A stretch of DNA of 64,000 nt from Cylicocyclus nassatus (Eukaryota > Nematoda > Chromadorea > Rhabditida > Strongylidae): positions 4,892,359 through 4,956,358 of the forward strand of contig CATQJL010000223.1 of assembly GCA_958299035.1 (NCBI GenBank), in the 5' to 3' direction. The notes beneath the pieces were generated by a model. The model made no database searches, was not told the DNA's origin, and saw only the letters and a program-made list of their open reading frames with translations. Below, piece after piece: positions 33,710-43,924 of this stretch; positions within the stretch are counted from its first letter, which is position 1; the number at the start of each line of letters is the position of its first letter. The position numbers were made by a program, and so were the translations under genes.

Positions 33710-35317
33710 ATGAGTCGAGAAGATGAACTGTCCCGCTTGAAAGAAGAGAACAAACGACTACGCAGCGCCATTCCAACCCTTCCGATGCCGCCCGTGCTGC
33801 TCCAGCAAATCCTCGATCACGCCGGGCAGCTCAATCAGACAATGCGAGATGTCAGCCAATTGGAATTGGATGTATTGCGCATCGAAGGTTCACCACAAGA
33901 ATGGTCTGATCGGCTAGCTTTACTGCAGATGAGAGAGAATGAATGTGATCGCTTTAGATTAGAGCTTCTTTATTTGAGAACGCAGTTTTGTATGTTTTTT
34001 GCATTGCCTCATTTCCTTGTGGCTACGAACGCGATCTCCCTTGACGCCTGGAGAGCTATGATAGCGCGCGAGAGGAGAGACGCCCATGGAATGGAACTGC
34101 TCACGGACCAGGAGATCATCAACTTCGCAATCGACGACCATCTGCGCACCGTCACTTCGATCAGCCAAAAACTCAGAGATATTCGCAATCACCTGCAACA
34201 GGAGGAACGCACAGAGGTCGCCAATCGGCAGGCACAGATCCTCGCAGCAGTCACCACTCTCGTCGACAGTGAAGAATCCACGTCGAAAAAGGTGGAAGAG
34301 TTTGAAACCAGTCTGCAAGACATAGTCGCAACGCTGCAGGAAGTCGAAAAAACACGACCGCAATCAACATCAGATGAAGAGACTTCAACACATAGGGAGG
34401 AAATCATCGATGCGGTCGTAAACGCCGTGATGAGTAACGTCGACGCAAAGTTGAACGAAATACTGGCCTTAATCAAGAGATCGCAGCCGACAGACGAAAG
34501 CACAGGGAATCGAGAGAGTCCAGACGGTGAGAACGCGGCGATGCAGGAAGAAGAAAGAGTGGAAGAACACGCGACGAACGAGCCTACAGAAGCTGTTCAA
34601 GAAGCTGTCCATCACGCAGACGACGCAAGGGTCGAGGATGAGCTCCAACTGGAAGAAGAGGCGCTAGGCGAAGAAATTCACAATGAGGAGCCAAACGTAG
34701 AAGCCGAGCATCTCGATGAGGAGATTCCTTTCGAGGAAGAGCTGGAATATGTAGAAGAAGCCAACAGCGATGACGAAGCACCACTCGAAGAGGAAGAGAG
34801 ACGCCAGTTGGAAGAGGAGCGCGAAAGACGTGAACACCAGCGGCAACGTCTCAGGGCAGACCTAGACCAAGCCATTCAAGCAGAACGCGACTTTGAGCGT
34901 CTGATAGATGAGCTCTCGCAACGAAGAACCTGCCCACCAAGACGCTTCTCACATGGTTTCATTCTGCGCAGCGAGGAACAAACCATTCAGTGTGTGTTTT
35001 GTAAACGCGTCGGCAACCATTATTCAGACTCGTGTCAGACTGTCGCGGACGCAGCGACACGCCGAGATGTATTGCGAGCTGAGCTTCGCTGTGTCATGTG
35101 TCTAACCACAGAATGCGCGGAAGACATCTACTGTCGAAAGTACGCAGTGAAATGCTACCACTGCCGTGGTTTCGGACACCATTCGGCCATTTGTGAATTG
35201 CCAGAAGAAAGCCAATCAATCCTTGAGCAGCTACGATCTGCACGCGAAGGACTAGAAAGGAACCGCGAGAGAAGGCGCAACATCGAACGCCAGCTACGCG
35301 AAGAACGCCAGCAATGA
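33710..35317 (+). CDS. Second provirus ORF: coiled-coil protein with Gag-like zinc-knuckle C-terminus
   Basis: The frame is open from inside the end of the env region, but the ATG at 33710 is preferred because a splice acceptor ends 3 bp upstream. This start gives 535 aa. The N-terminus is a charged heptad-like helix (EDELSRLKEENKRLR). The middle is very acidic (roughly residues 280-400), followed by an Arg/Glu-rich helix. The C-terminal third carries CVFC-X5-H-X4-C from C428, a CVMC group, and CYHCRGFGHHSAIC from C482. Their spacing parallels the knuckle array in the polyprotein, including the linker that ends in RC/LC before the second cluster. I infer an accessory Gag-like nucleic-acid-binding protein made by duplication or recombination. 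I know no established name for it. Confidence 0.85.
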   Translation: MSREDELSRLKEENKRLRSAIPTLPMPPVLLQQILDHAGQLNQTMRDVSQLELDVLRIEGSPQEWSDRLALLQMRENECDRFRLELLYLRTQFCMFFALPHFLVATNAISLDAWRAMIARERRDAHGMELLTDQEIINFAIDDHLRTVTSISQKLRDIRNHLQQEERTEVANRQAQILAAVTTLVDSEESTSKKVEEFETSLQDIVATLQEVEKTRPQSTSDEETSTHREEIIDAVVNAVMSNVDAKLNEILALIKRSQPTDESTGNRESPDGENAAMQEEERVEEHATNEPTEAVQEAVHHADDARVEDELQLEEEALGEEIHNEEPNVEAEHLDEEIPFEEELEYVEEANSDDEAPLEEEERRQLEEERERREHQRQRLRADLDQAIQAERDFERLIDELSQRRTCPPRRFSHGFILRSEEQTIQCVFCKRVGNHYSDSCQTVADAATRRDVLRAELRCVMCLTTECAEDIYCRKYAVKCYHCRGFGHHSAICELPEESQSILEQLRSAREGLERNRERRRNIERQLREERQQ

Positions 35318-35360
35318 GACGTCACGCGTGAAAAAAAATATGTTTGGACTGCATTGTATA

Positions 35361-35462
35361 CGCTTCACTTCACGCTTCTGCTACTCATCGCTACGCTTCA
35401 CGCCTTTGCTACTCGTCGCTACGCTTCACGCTTTTTGCTACGCAGCGCTACGCTTCATAAAG
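35361..35462 (+). repeat. Short tandem repeat between ORF2 and the 3' LTR
   Basis: A unit of about 28 bp beginning CGCTTCACGC and containing a GCTACTC(A/G)TCGCTA end recurs three to four times. A short purine run (GGCGGGAG) at 35479-35486 directly before the LTR may be the polypurine tract. Confidence 0.65.
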
Positions 35463-35486
35463 CTCCTCTCACGACGCCGGCGGGAG

Positions 35487-35824
35487 TATCGCGGAGCGAT
35501 CGCAAATATGTAAGCGACGCCTGGGAACGGCCGGCATGAGATGCTGCCTGACCGCTATCATGCCGCGATCTAACAACAAGCGAGAAACGGTACTAAAAGG
35601 GCATGATGAAGCCGAGGGAACATTCTTGCAACATTCTTTCTTGCCTCGGTACGCTGCTCGACGCCGGCTCACGCTTCACCGCCTTCCACGCGTCTTGGGA
35701 TAGCTGGTATCCTTGATCATTGTTTTATCTGGTTACTGTATTGCAGTTATTTTATCTGTCTATATTGTAGTTTCCGATATCCGATAAACGAATACGCTAA
35801 TCTGTGTGTCAATCAGCCAATATA
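35487..35824 (+). repeat. 3' long terminal repeat
   Basis: 338 bp, identical to 25233-25570 except for T at 35763. It is followed by the GAATC duplication. Confidence 0.95.
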
Positions 35825-35829
35825 GAATC

Positions 35830-36216
35830 CAAGCAGATTGCCTAGTTTCAATGAGGAAATGTCCAGGAAGTCCATTGCTGATCTTCAGGTTGCTGAAGAT
35901 TTCAAGGCTGCTAAATTCACAACATTTTGGTACATGCTGGACTTCGAATCTCAATTAACTTCAGCATTACCTCCTTATTCATGAAAATTTCAACTTTGTA
36001 ATGTTTTGTCTGATTTGAATCACTTCTCATTTATGGATATGAACAAAAGGAAGGTGTTAGTACAAAGCATAGGTACTGCTCTTAGATCCCGACTGGAGTG
36101 CGAACCCAACTCTGTGCTATGCTTTTGGAAGTTATTCGCCTTGTGACATTATGACCTATGACATTGAAAAAAAACAACGCGCAGCATAGTATCTACTTTT
36201 TCCGGCTATTCCGCAG
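35830..36216 (+). pseudogene. hAT-element segment 3' of the provirus insertion
   Basis: The reading frame that ends at 25232 resumes here in phase and stays open to a stop at about 35967-35981. The rest, up to the acceptor at 36216, has no recognised coding content and may be an intron of the hAT gene. Confidence 0.4.
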
Positions 36217-36569
36217 ATGCTGTTAAAGAAGAAGTTGAGCAGCTTTCTCATCAGCTAACAGGACGTATGCCAGAGGAGGTGAAGCCAGAGTTCGACAAGG
36301 CCCAAAAAAGTATGCACTATTTCCTTCCCGTGTTGCGAAAGCATATGCGATCTGGCTCTTTTCCCATTACTTACCGCAAAAATCTGATGGACTTAGTGGC
36401 AAAGCTAGTTTCTATTCCGACTAGCACGGCAGAGGTGGAGAGGGGATTTTCTATCTACTCTGTTATTAGAACGCAACGCGAAACTCGTACAACGGTGGAG
36501 CATCTAAGCAATTACTTAAGATTTGTCAACCTTCTACTAAACATATTGTTATCTAAAAACTTCACTTAA
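36217..36569 (+). CDS. hAT transposase, C-terminal dimerisation domain
   Basis: An exon opened by TCCGCAG at 36216 encodes about 117 residues ending at TAA 36567-36569. The diagnostic stretch is LVSIPTSTAEVERGFS, followed by RTQRETR and a VEHLSNYLR helix, the hallmark of the hAT C-terminal dimerisation region. Just downstream (36590-36900) another open stretch rich in acidic residues may be a further exon. The catalytic N-terminal part is not recognised, so the protein appears incomplete. It lies 0.6 kb from the right hAT end, as expected. Confidence 0.75.
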
Positions 36570-37295
36570 AGAACTGCTATAAGTGGTCCAGACAGGCTGT
36601 TACCGTATGACTTTTTGAAATTTCCTAAAAGATGGTATGAAGAAACTGGTCACCTACCTGCTGACTCTCTTGGTGCTACCAGAGGGCCAGGAAAAAATCA
36701 CAAAAGCGCTTAGAAGAAGAAGAAAGTTTCAAATCCATTTTCGACTCAGAACGCTTTTGCACGCAATTCTACTTCTACTCCGATGACTTTTTGGAGGAAG
36801 AAGAAGATTTTTCAGGCAGCGAACTTATTGTCTCTGACGTTAGCGATGATATTGTTGATGATGATGTGCAGGAATTGAATTTGTTCCTAACTTGTACATC
36901 TTTTGGGCTAAACCTTATTGCTTTCGTTTTTTGTTGATGCAATGAAACAGGAGCACATATCTTCATAGAGTCAATTTTTCTAAAAAAAATTTAATTTCTT
37001 TTAAAATTTTTCAATTTTTTTTTCAATTTGTGCCTAAATAAGGTACAAATTAGAGCTCTTCATACCACGCTTTTTTACCTTTTCTCTCGTCCTCCCACCC
37101 CCCCCCCTATTCACATACCCCCTTCACCCTGGAAGGTCGGAAACAGCCGAGACCCCCTTCACCTGGGGAGAGCCCGGCTCCCCCTATCGCACCTATGGTC
37201 GCGAGGCACTCCTTCTTACGGTTCATTTCTGAACTCTTGGTGTTTATCCAGAAGGACTCCAAAGCTTTTGCGCGCTAGCAGTAAAGGCTTATAGG

Positions 37296-37990
37296 TTAGT
37301 ATTTTGATTCCAACCTGTACCTCGTTGTCTTCATGCTGCACAATGCATTGACTGCTGGATCCAATTTATGTAACCCGTCCAGACGTTCCTTCATGCGTGA
37401 GCAGAGGGGACGTCCTGTTTCTCCTAAATATGTATAGCTGATATAGCTACATGATAAATATGTTATGAGATACACTACTCCAGAATCATACGGTCGCCCT
37501 CCCCGTATGGACAAATTACAGAGCGTCAAGCATCAATCGTGCGATCGATTCTGACCAGTCTCCGTTACAGGTTGAGCGGTAAAATTTCGACCACCCTAAC
37601 GCTGTCCTGCAAACCCGCTTGATATACGCACCGCCTCACAGCAGCGCTAATTTCGTCCGAGTCGAACGGCAAGTACTAAATGATTCTTGTAGATGTCGTA
37701 TCCAGGGAACCGGTACAGCCTCTACTGCTTGCTAATCCGTGAGGGTTAGAAGTAGGCTCTGCACCCACGTACCCATCGGACTTAGCTAAACTAACTTGAT
37801 TAGCTAAACTCCTAGAATAAGCACGCTCTTGCATTCCCAACGAAACTTCCAACAGACCACACAGCATATATGAATCAATGCTAAGATTACCAAGCAGCCG
37901 AAGTTGGTCCATCTTACAAGAAGTGTTAAGCATGTTTTTCACAAGGACAAATGATGCATTGAAGCCATGAAAATTGCGATGAACCATGAG
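37296..37990 (-). pseudogene. Penelope-like retroelement 3' fragment (GIY-YIG endonuclease)
   Basis: On the minus strand a frame at 37529-37296 reads SGVVYLITY, then a YLGETGRPL motif, the typical GIY-YIG core of Penelope-like elements. Upstream in another frame (about 37680-37560) lies PFDSDEISAAVRRC, the conserved linker between RT and endonuclease. The frame at 37987-37676 ends in a DGY motif and probably belongs to the RT tail. Frameshifts separate these parts, so it is inactive. Confidence 0.6.
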
Positions 37991-38307
37991 TCGAAAATTA
38001 GGATTTGTCCAGAATTTTAAGATTTCAACAATCTATTGTCTTCCTATCCCTTTCCTTCATTTAGTGCAGTATGGGTCACCATTCGACAGAGCAAAGCAAA
38101 CTTAACAATGTGGCTTCCTGTTAGCCCAGATCGTACTCCATGGAAAGTAAGAAGCTGGAATCTGACAGTAGTCGAAAGTGGAATTAAGTCTCAACGTATC
38201 TCCGTTTTTAAAACATTCAAATTCTCCATTTACCCCAAGCATATACAGGCAAGCATATACAGTACCGCTCATAATTCGTCAAAAAAGTCGCCGGACTGCG
38301 GCGGACT

Positions 38308-38427
38308 CCGCCGGAGTGCGGCAGAGTGCACCACACTTCACTGGAGTCCGCCGGAGTGCGGCAGAGTGCGCCACACTCCACTAGAGTCCGCCGGAGTGCG
38401 GCAGAGTGCGCCACACTCCATTAGAGT
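38308..38427 (+). repeat. 40-bp minisatellite near the left end of the foldback element
   Basis: Three tandem 40-bp units each start CCGCCGGAGTGCGGCAGAGT. The mirrored right arm (about 42540-42620) has only two units, so copy number has changed since the arms arose. Confidence 0.8.
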
Positions 38428-39617
38428 CCGTGGGAATTCGCGGACTTCAGAATGGACGAATTCTGAATCCGAGGACACCGTTCGATTCAGCTAGGGGCGA
38501 GACGCATCATCTAGTTTATAGGAGTGGCACGATCTAGCGGGATATGATAGGTATACGCTAGACAGTAAGTTTCCGCTCAGCTTTGCAGTTTTTTGTTTGT
38601 TTGGATTGTTCAGTCGGCTGACAACAGTATTGCCATTGATTTGTCGCTGATGACACATAGAAAGTATACCGGAGGAGTATGTAGAGAGTCACACTGATCG
38701 AATTTGTTCTAAAATCTGCTCAAGATCACAATACCGCTCACAGAATGTGTAAAATCTCCGTGAACTTCGCGGAATTCCGGGGCTTAAGTTTAAGTCCGCG
38801 ACATTCTGGGAATCCCACGACACTCCAGGAATCCGCGAAATAACGGATTTCATGCAAAATACGCAGCACCAAAACTTCCTTCGGCATGAATATATTCTGA
38901 ATCAGGAAACAGCATTGTGTTCAGATCGTCAAGGCGAATCTTTTGGTATACTGCATGTCCTCGATATTCCGTTTCCAGTTTTCTTAAATTTTTCTGTGGA
39001 GGTCCCTTTGCAAGAATATAACGCAACGTCTGTATATTATAATGTATTATAATAGATTTCAGTGCAATATTCGATAGCATTGCTCTTGTAGCTTATCGTG
39101 CGCTAAGTAGTAGCCGCAGACTTCTTTCAAAAGGTAGAAGCGCCGGTGAATTCTGGAAAAATCACGCGTTTTTAGGTTCTACTCGCCATAACTTCCTTCG
39201 GAATAAGTATATCTTGAATCCGAAAATAGTACTGTGCTCAGCTCATCAAGGCAAATCTTTTGATATAAAGCATGTCCTTGATATCTCGATTTCAATATTC
39301 TTGAATCTTTCTGCGGACGTCTCTTCGCGAAGGTGTAAAGCTGCGAGCATTGTCCCGAGTAGATTCCGGCAAGGACCTTTCGATAGTACTTGTCCTGTAG
39401 ATTATGATGCACCAAACAGTAGCCGCAGATTTCTTCTCAAAGGAAATAGAAGGGCTGGTGAATTGTGGAAAAATCTTGTCGTCCCAAATTCTACTCGCCA
39501 TAGCCCTAGATTACGAAGCTCTTTTGCTAAGCAGATGTGATTATCGTAATTAGCAGGTCGGATAACCTCTATGAGCAAGTTTTCCGAGATGTTCGGGTTA
39601 TTTCATTTCTCGTTTTA

Positions 39618-40293
39618 GGCTCTTGGAAGCTCGCCGAAGGATTTTGGTCAAAATGTTGATACTTCTGAATTGTAAGGGAACTCCGCTTATAGAGGTTATC
39701 GAACACGCTCTTTACGAAAATCGTGGTCTCTGAGGACTACAAGGTCTTTTTGGAGAGATACGGTGAGGTAAATGTAACTAAATCACAAAAGCGGGCAAAT
39801 TTGCCTGCACCTCTCGCGTACCTGTCAGAGAACCTGCTTGACTGCTTATAAAGGTTAAAGTAATTAGGAAGTGTGCCATCGAACGGTGCATGTCTCAAGC
39901 TCCACTCTGTAGAAATCGCCGAGTTACTAGCCTACGAAAACACTTCCTCATGCATTTTGCCCACAATGTAAAGATCGCATACTTCGTCGAAATTCCACCG
40001 TGATGCTTGTATGACACTCACATTGCGGATATTATGTTCGCTTCGCTCAATAGCAAGAGCTCAATGACTCTCACACTGAATATGGTGGTTGAGTGTGCTT
40101 CAGCTTCTTTGTTGAATCAGCTTCGTGGCTAAAGCTCAGATCTATCTAACTGTCACAGCGCAGGAAGATCCAGCAAGCGATTAAACAGATTTGATTAACG
40201 TTTTGTACAACCAGTCACGGTGGAATTTCGACGAAGTATGCGATCTTTACATTGTGGGCAAAGGACCAAAACCCATCGGCGAGCTTCCAGAGC
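39618..40293. mobile_element. MITE nested in the foldback left arm (TTA target duplication)
   Basis: Ends GGCTCTTGGAAGCTCGCCGA and the mirror of GCTCTGGAAGCTCGCCGA are flanked by TTA (39615-39617 and 40294-40296). Inner inverted blocks share TTGCCCACAATGTAAAGATC and CGAAATTCCACCGTGA. The right arm of the foldback element lacks it, giving an empty site for comparison. Confidence 0.75.
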
Positions 40294-40296
40294 TTA

Positions 40297-40877
40297 CTCA
40301 GACAATCGCCGGGGACAGGCAGTCCGCAAACTCGCGCTTTTCTGCAAGCGGTCAGCAGAATTTTGGGGCATGACCAAACCTTCAGCGAGCGGCACTTCCC
40401 TTACTGTTTAATGTTCTGCGGGCAGCAACACAGAATTTTCTGCAGGCGCTTGTCAAATAATCTCCTTCAGCGAGCGCCGGTCAAATTTTCAGCTGGGGCC
40501 GGACGGTTTTTAAGCAGTTTCGGGCGTACGCCGAGCAAAGGTGAGACTCTACATGGCAGAGGTGTCATCGATGATCTAATTACTCAAGTTTGAGATACTT
40601 TCTCTCAGCGGAAAGGACCTGGGGGCTGCGCGGTTCTCCACAAAAGACCGTGCGGCCCGCGAAAATTTTGCATATTCTCGCGGAAATTCAGCGAGAATAC
40701 GGCCACTGCGCCGCAACTAATCTATAAGGAAACCGCGATTGTTCTCCAAGCATTAGTCTAAAATTTCGCTAAGATTCTTCCAAATATCCGCAAGCGGACC
40801 GCAAAAAATGAGCGAACTATTTTTCCGGTGCCCGCCCCCCATAAATCGCATAGCCGCCTGCCCCGGCGATTATCTGA
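40297..40877 (+). mobile_element. SL-carrying MITE, copy at 40 kb
   Basis: The ends are CTCAGACAATCGCCGGGG and the mirror of CAGATAATCGCCGGGG. It is colinear with 58925-59512, including the internal SL1-like block. It is inserted directly after the TTA-flanked MITE, and the foldback arm resumes at 40878. Confidence 0.8.
40573..40702 (+). pseudogene. SL1-like RNA pseudogene inside the 40-kb MITE
   Basis: It aligns with the SL1-like block at 59206. The leader part has two further changes in its first four bases, and the GT donor after GTTTGAG has become AT, so the leader could not be spliced. The downstream hairpin (GCGCGG...CCGTGC), the AAAATTTTGC block and the final CTCGC...GCGAG hairpin are kept. 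Confidence 0.75.
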
Positions 40878-42917
40878 CAAGGGAACCGTGTCGAGTCGAA
40901 GTGGCCTTTCTAAATGAGACCCACACTGCTTTGAAGACATTAATCGGTGATTCCAAATCTGCTTTCCAAATCTGCCAAGCGCCTCTGGACGCCGAGTTAT
41001 GACCGTTCTTCGGAACGAAAAATGAATGCAAAATTTAGGCAGAATCGATTGTTACAATCTTTAAAGCGCTCAAATAAAGCAATGTTAAGCATTAGCATAT
41101 TAAATAAATTGTATCCATTGCATAAACCACTCTGATACTTGACACTGGGCCATTTGAGCAAATTTGGGCGATTTTGCTTCAGTTTTGCGTTCAATTTTTT
41201 GACCTGAAAAACGGCCATAACTCGGCGTCCAGAGGCGCTTGGCAGATTTGGAAAGCAGATTTGGAATCACCGATTAATGCTCTTCAAAGCAGTATGGGTT
41301 TCATCTGGAAAGGCCACTTGGACTCGACACGGTCGCTTGAGAGTAAAACGGGAAAAAATGAAATAACCCGAACATCTCGGAAAACTTGCTCATAGAGGTT
41401 ATCCGACCTGCTGATTACGATAATCACATCTGCTTAGCAGAAGAGCTTCGTAAACTAGGGCTATGGCGAGTAGAATTTGGGACGACAAGATTTTTCCACA
41501 ATTCACCAGCCCTTCTATTTTCTTTGAGAAGAAATCTGCGGCTACTGTTTGGTGCATCATAATCTACAGGACAAGTACTATCGAAAGGTCCTTGCCGGAA
41601 TCTACTCGGGACAATGCTCGCAGCTTTACACCTTCGCGAAGAGACGTCCGCAGAAAGATTCAAGAATATTGAAATCGAGATATCAAGGACATGCTTTATA
41701 TCAAAAGATTTGCCTTGATGAGCTGAGCACAGTACTGTTTTCGGATTCAAAATATACTTATTCCGAAGGAAGTTATGGCGAGTAGAACCTAAAAACGCGT
41801 GATTTTTCCAGAATTCACCGGCGCATCTACCTTTTTGAAAGAAGTCTGCGGCTACTACTTAGTGCACGATAAGCTACAAGAGCAATGCTATCGAATATTG
41901 CACTGAAATCTATTATAATACATTATAATATACAGACGCTGCGTTATATTCTTGCAAAGGGACCTCCACAGAAAAATTTAAGAAAACTGGAAACGGAATA
42001 TCGAGGACATGCAGTATACCAAAAGATTCGCCTTGACGATCTAAACACAATGCTGTTTCCTGATTCAGAATATATTCATGCCGAAGGAAGTTATGGTGCT
42101 GCGTATTTTGCATGAAATCCGTTATTTCGCGGATTCCTGGAGTGTCGTGGGATTCCCAGAATGTCGCGGACTTAAGCTTGAGTCCCGGAATTCCGCGAAG
42201 TTCACGGAGATTTTACACATTCTGTGAGCGGTATTGTGATCTTGAGCAGATTTTAGAACAAATTCGATCAGTGTGACTCTCTACATACTCCTCCGGTATA
42301 CTTTCTATGTGTCATCAGCGACAAATCAATGGCAATACTGTTGTCAGCCGACTGAACAATCCAAACAAACAAAAAACTGCAAAGCTGAGCGGAAACTTAC
42401 TGTCTAGCGTATACCTATCATATCCCGCTAGATCGTGCCACTCCTATAAACTAGATGATGCGTCTCGCCCCTAGCTGAATCGAATGGTGTCCTCGGATTC
42501 AGAATTCGTCCATTCTGAAGTCCGCGAATTCCCACGGACTCTAGTGGAGTGTGGCGCACTCTGCCGCACTCCGGCGGACTCTAGTGGAGTGTGGCGCACT
42601 CTGCCGCACTCCGGCGAAGTCCGCCGTAGTCCGGTGATTTTTTGACGAATTATGAGCGGTATTGTATATATCTGACACAGCAGACCATCCTTAGCGGTCC
42701 TGTGTCCCTTTCACACGCGTAATAATATAGCTCACACATTCAAAAGTACAGCAGCTACACACTTGACTTCGAAGATGCCGTGGAACACAAAAAACAGCTT
42801 AGCGAGCACAGCAGAGCTCTTGAATACTGAATTTAGGATTGAAATCGGAAATAATTTCATAGACAACTTACTGAAAGTGAAGATTAACTTGGACGGAACG
42901 ACTTAATTTCAATTCAG

Positions 42918-43924
42918 GTACGGAACTCTGGATTTGTATCTTAACGTTCTTGTGCTCGCGGTGTCTGTTATTTCTTATGCTGCTGTGCTATACACGGTCC
43001 GAAAAATTCAGCGTAATTCACAGGTAACAGCATAAATTTGCGTTGAAATAAACGGAATGAAATGTTTCAGCAACTTGTGAGCAGCACTATCGTCAATGAA
43101 CGAACGAGCACAATGGAGACGCGATTGCTTGTTCAGGTAGAAGGATGTTTCTTCCTTGCAAGTGCTAATATTAGCAATGCCCATCAACTTAATTTGCTGC
43201 TAAATGCTAGCCAGCCGTTTCTGAATGAAAAATAGAGATGTCGATTACCTTCATGTACCATTTTGTGATGCGTTTTTAACTGCATCGTCTCTTTGCTTGT
43301 GACTTGTGCAGGAAAATTGGCCAAGGAGTAGAATAGCGTCAATGTTTGCGCAGATGTTGTCAGTAACCTGAGAACATTATATTAGGTATTGAATCTGATA
43401 AGCTACCATGCAGGCGCTCCTTAGAATACTTTTTGATCTTCTAAAAACAGACTATGCTTCAAAAGCTAACCGATTCATCGGAGCGAATGCCCTGTGCTAT
43501 GCTAAACAAATCGTGTGTCTCCGATACATTCTACATAATGGGAGCACTTCGAATCAAATTTTAAAATTGCAGTTCCTTGCCACATCGTTGCTTTACGTGC
43601 TGACATGGTTGATTTGGCAGTTTCTACCCTATATGCCCTTATCGAAATGGTTGTTCTTCGCAATGACTTCGTTAACGTTGCTCAATAGCGCGGTAAGAAT
43701 ACAGCTAAAATATATTGGTTGCGAATCGCCTCTTCTAGGCCAATCCAACTATTTATCTCGCGTTCAATAAAAATCTTCGCCGAAGATTGCTTGTTTTACT
43801 ACGTGGGAAAAATCCACAATCTTCTATCGTGACCAGCACAGCGCGGCCTATCCAGACTGCGACGGTAAGTGAGAGACCGATGATCCAACAAAGTAGGCAA
43901 ATACCACTTTAATTTCAGTTTTGA
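42918..43924 (+). CDS. Serpentine receptor class x (srx), C-terminal half (TM5-TM7 and tail)
   Basis: This completes the receptor begun at 21220. Exons are 42918-43023 (TM5), 43071-43136 (third cytoplasmic loop, ending METRLLVQ), 43573-43692 (TM6 and TM7), 43739-43864 (NPTIYLAFN, an NPxxY-type motif, and a basic tail LRRRLL) and 43919-43924 (last codon and TGA). Introns of 47, 436, 46 and 54 bp all agree in phase. If the last donor is not used, the frame stops 16 codons later. The first exon needs two bases from upstream, which the donor at 21821 supplies. Together the halves give 309 residues with seven hydrophobic segments, the normal Srx size. There is no start codon or signal for independent expression here. 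Confidence 0.85.

Larger units (their letters stand above)
25233..35824 (+). mobile_element. Complete BEL/Pao LTR retrotransposon / endogenous retrovirus
   Basis: The element is 10,592 bp, with two 338-bp LTRs, a tRNA-Gly-type primer site, one long gag-pol-env frame and a second ORF. It is flanked by GAATC duplications. The LTRs differ at a single position (A at 25509, T at 35763). Both frames are open. This points to a very recent insertion, possibly still able to move. Domain order (zinc knuckles, aspartic protease, RT with a YVDN box, RNase H, integrase, env-like) matches the env-bearing nematode BEL/Pao lineage typified by Tas and Cer7. Confidence 0.95.
23036..37197 (+). mobile_element. 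hAT-superfamily transposon, interrupted by a BEL/Pao provirus
   Basis: The ends are 19/20 identical inverted repeats: CATAGTTGCGATAGGGGGAG at the left, and the right end is the mirror of CATAGGTGCGATAGGGGGAG. They are flanked by the perfect 8-bp duplication GTCGCGAG at 23028-23035 and 37198-37205. Eight-base duplications are characteristic of hAT elements. A hAT dimerisation domain is encoded near the right end (36217-36569). The span is 14,162 bp, but without the provirus and its 5-bp duplication it is about 3.57 kb, a normal hAT size. A palindromic mariner-type MITE (24003-24672) and a direct repeat are also inside. It lies wholly within the giant srx intron. Confidence 0.85.
38260..42664. 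mobile_element. Tc1/mariner-type foldback element with >1.3-kb inverted arms
   Basis: The ends are CAGTACCGCTCATAATTCGT at the left and the mirror of CAATACCGCTCATAATTCGT at the right, flanked by TA. The left arm (38260-39617, continuing at 40878-41060) mirrors the right arm (about 41160-42664) almost base for base, centred near 41100. Two other elements (39618-40293 and 40297-40877) are inserted in the left arm only. Open frames at 38850-39540 and 41424-42115 are mirror images of one another. No transposase is visible. It lies in the giant srx intron, and its right end is 254 bp from the next srx exon. Confidence 0.85.

Noticed and set aside
36775..36966. Serine-rich minus-strand frame
   Set aside because: It is the reverse of an acidic Asp/Glu-rich plus-strand stretch next to the hAT exon.
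38308..38427. Regularly spaced repeats resembling an array
   Set aside because: Head-to-tail 40-bp units without spacers in a eukaryotic transposon end; not a CRISPR array.
38036..38494. Open frame with a good GTAAGA donor at about 38143
   Set aside because: A candidate exon at 38069-38142 has an AG acceptor, but no family resemblance and no phase partner in srx; the rest runs into the foldback end and its minisatellite.
38850..42115. Matching open frames on opposite strands (e.g. 39214-39540 and 41424-41750)
   Set aside because: They are mirror images produced by the long inverted arms of the foldback element; no domain and no codon evidence.
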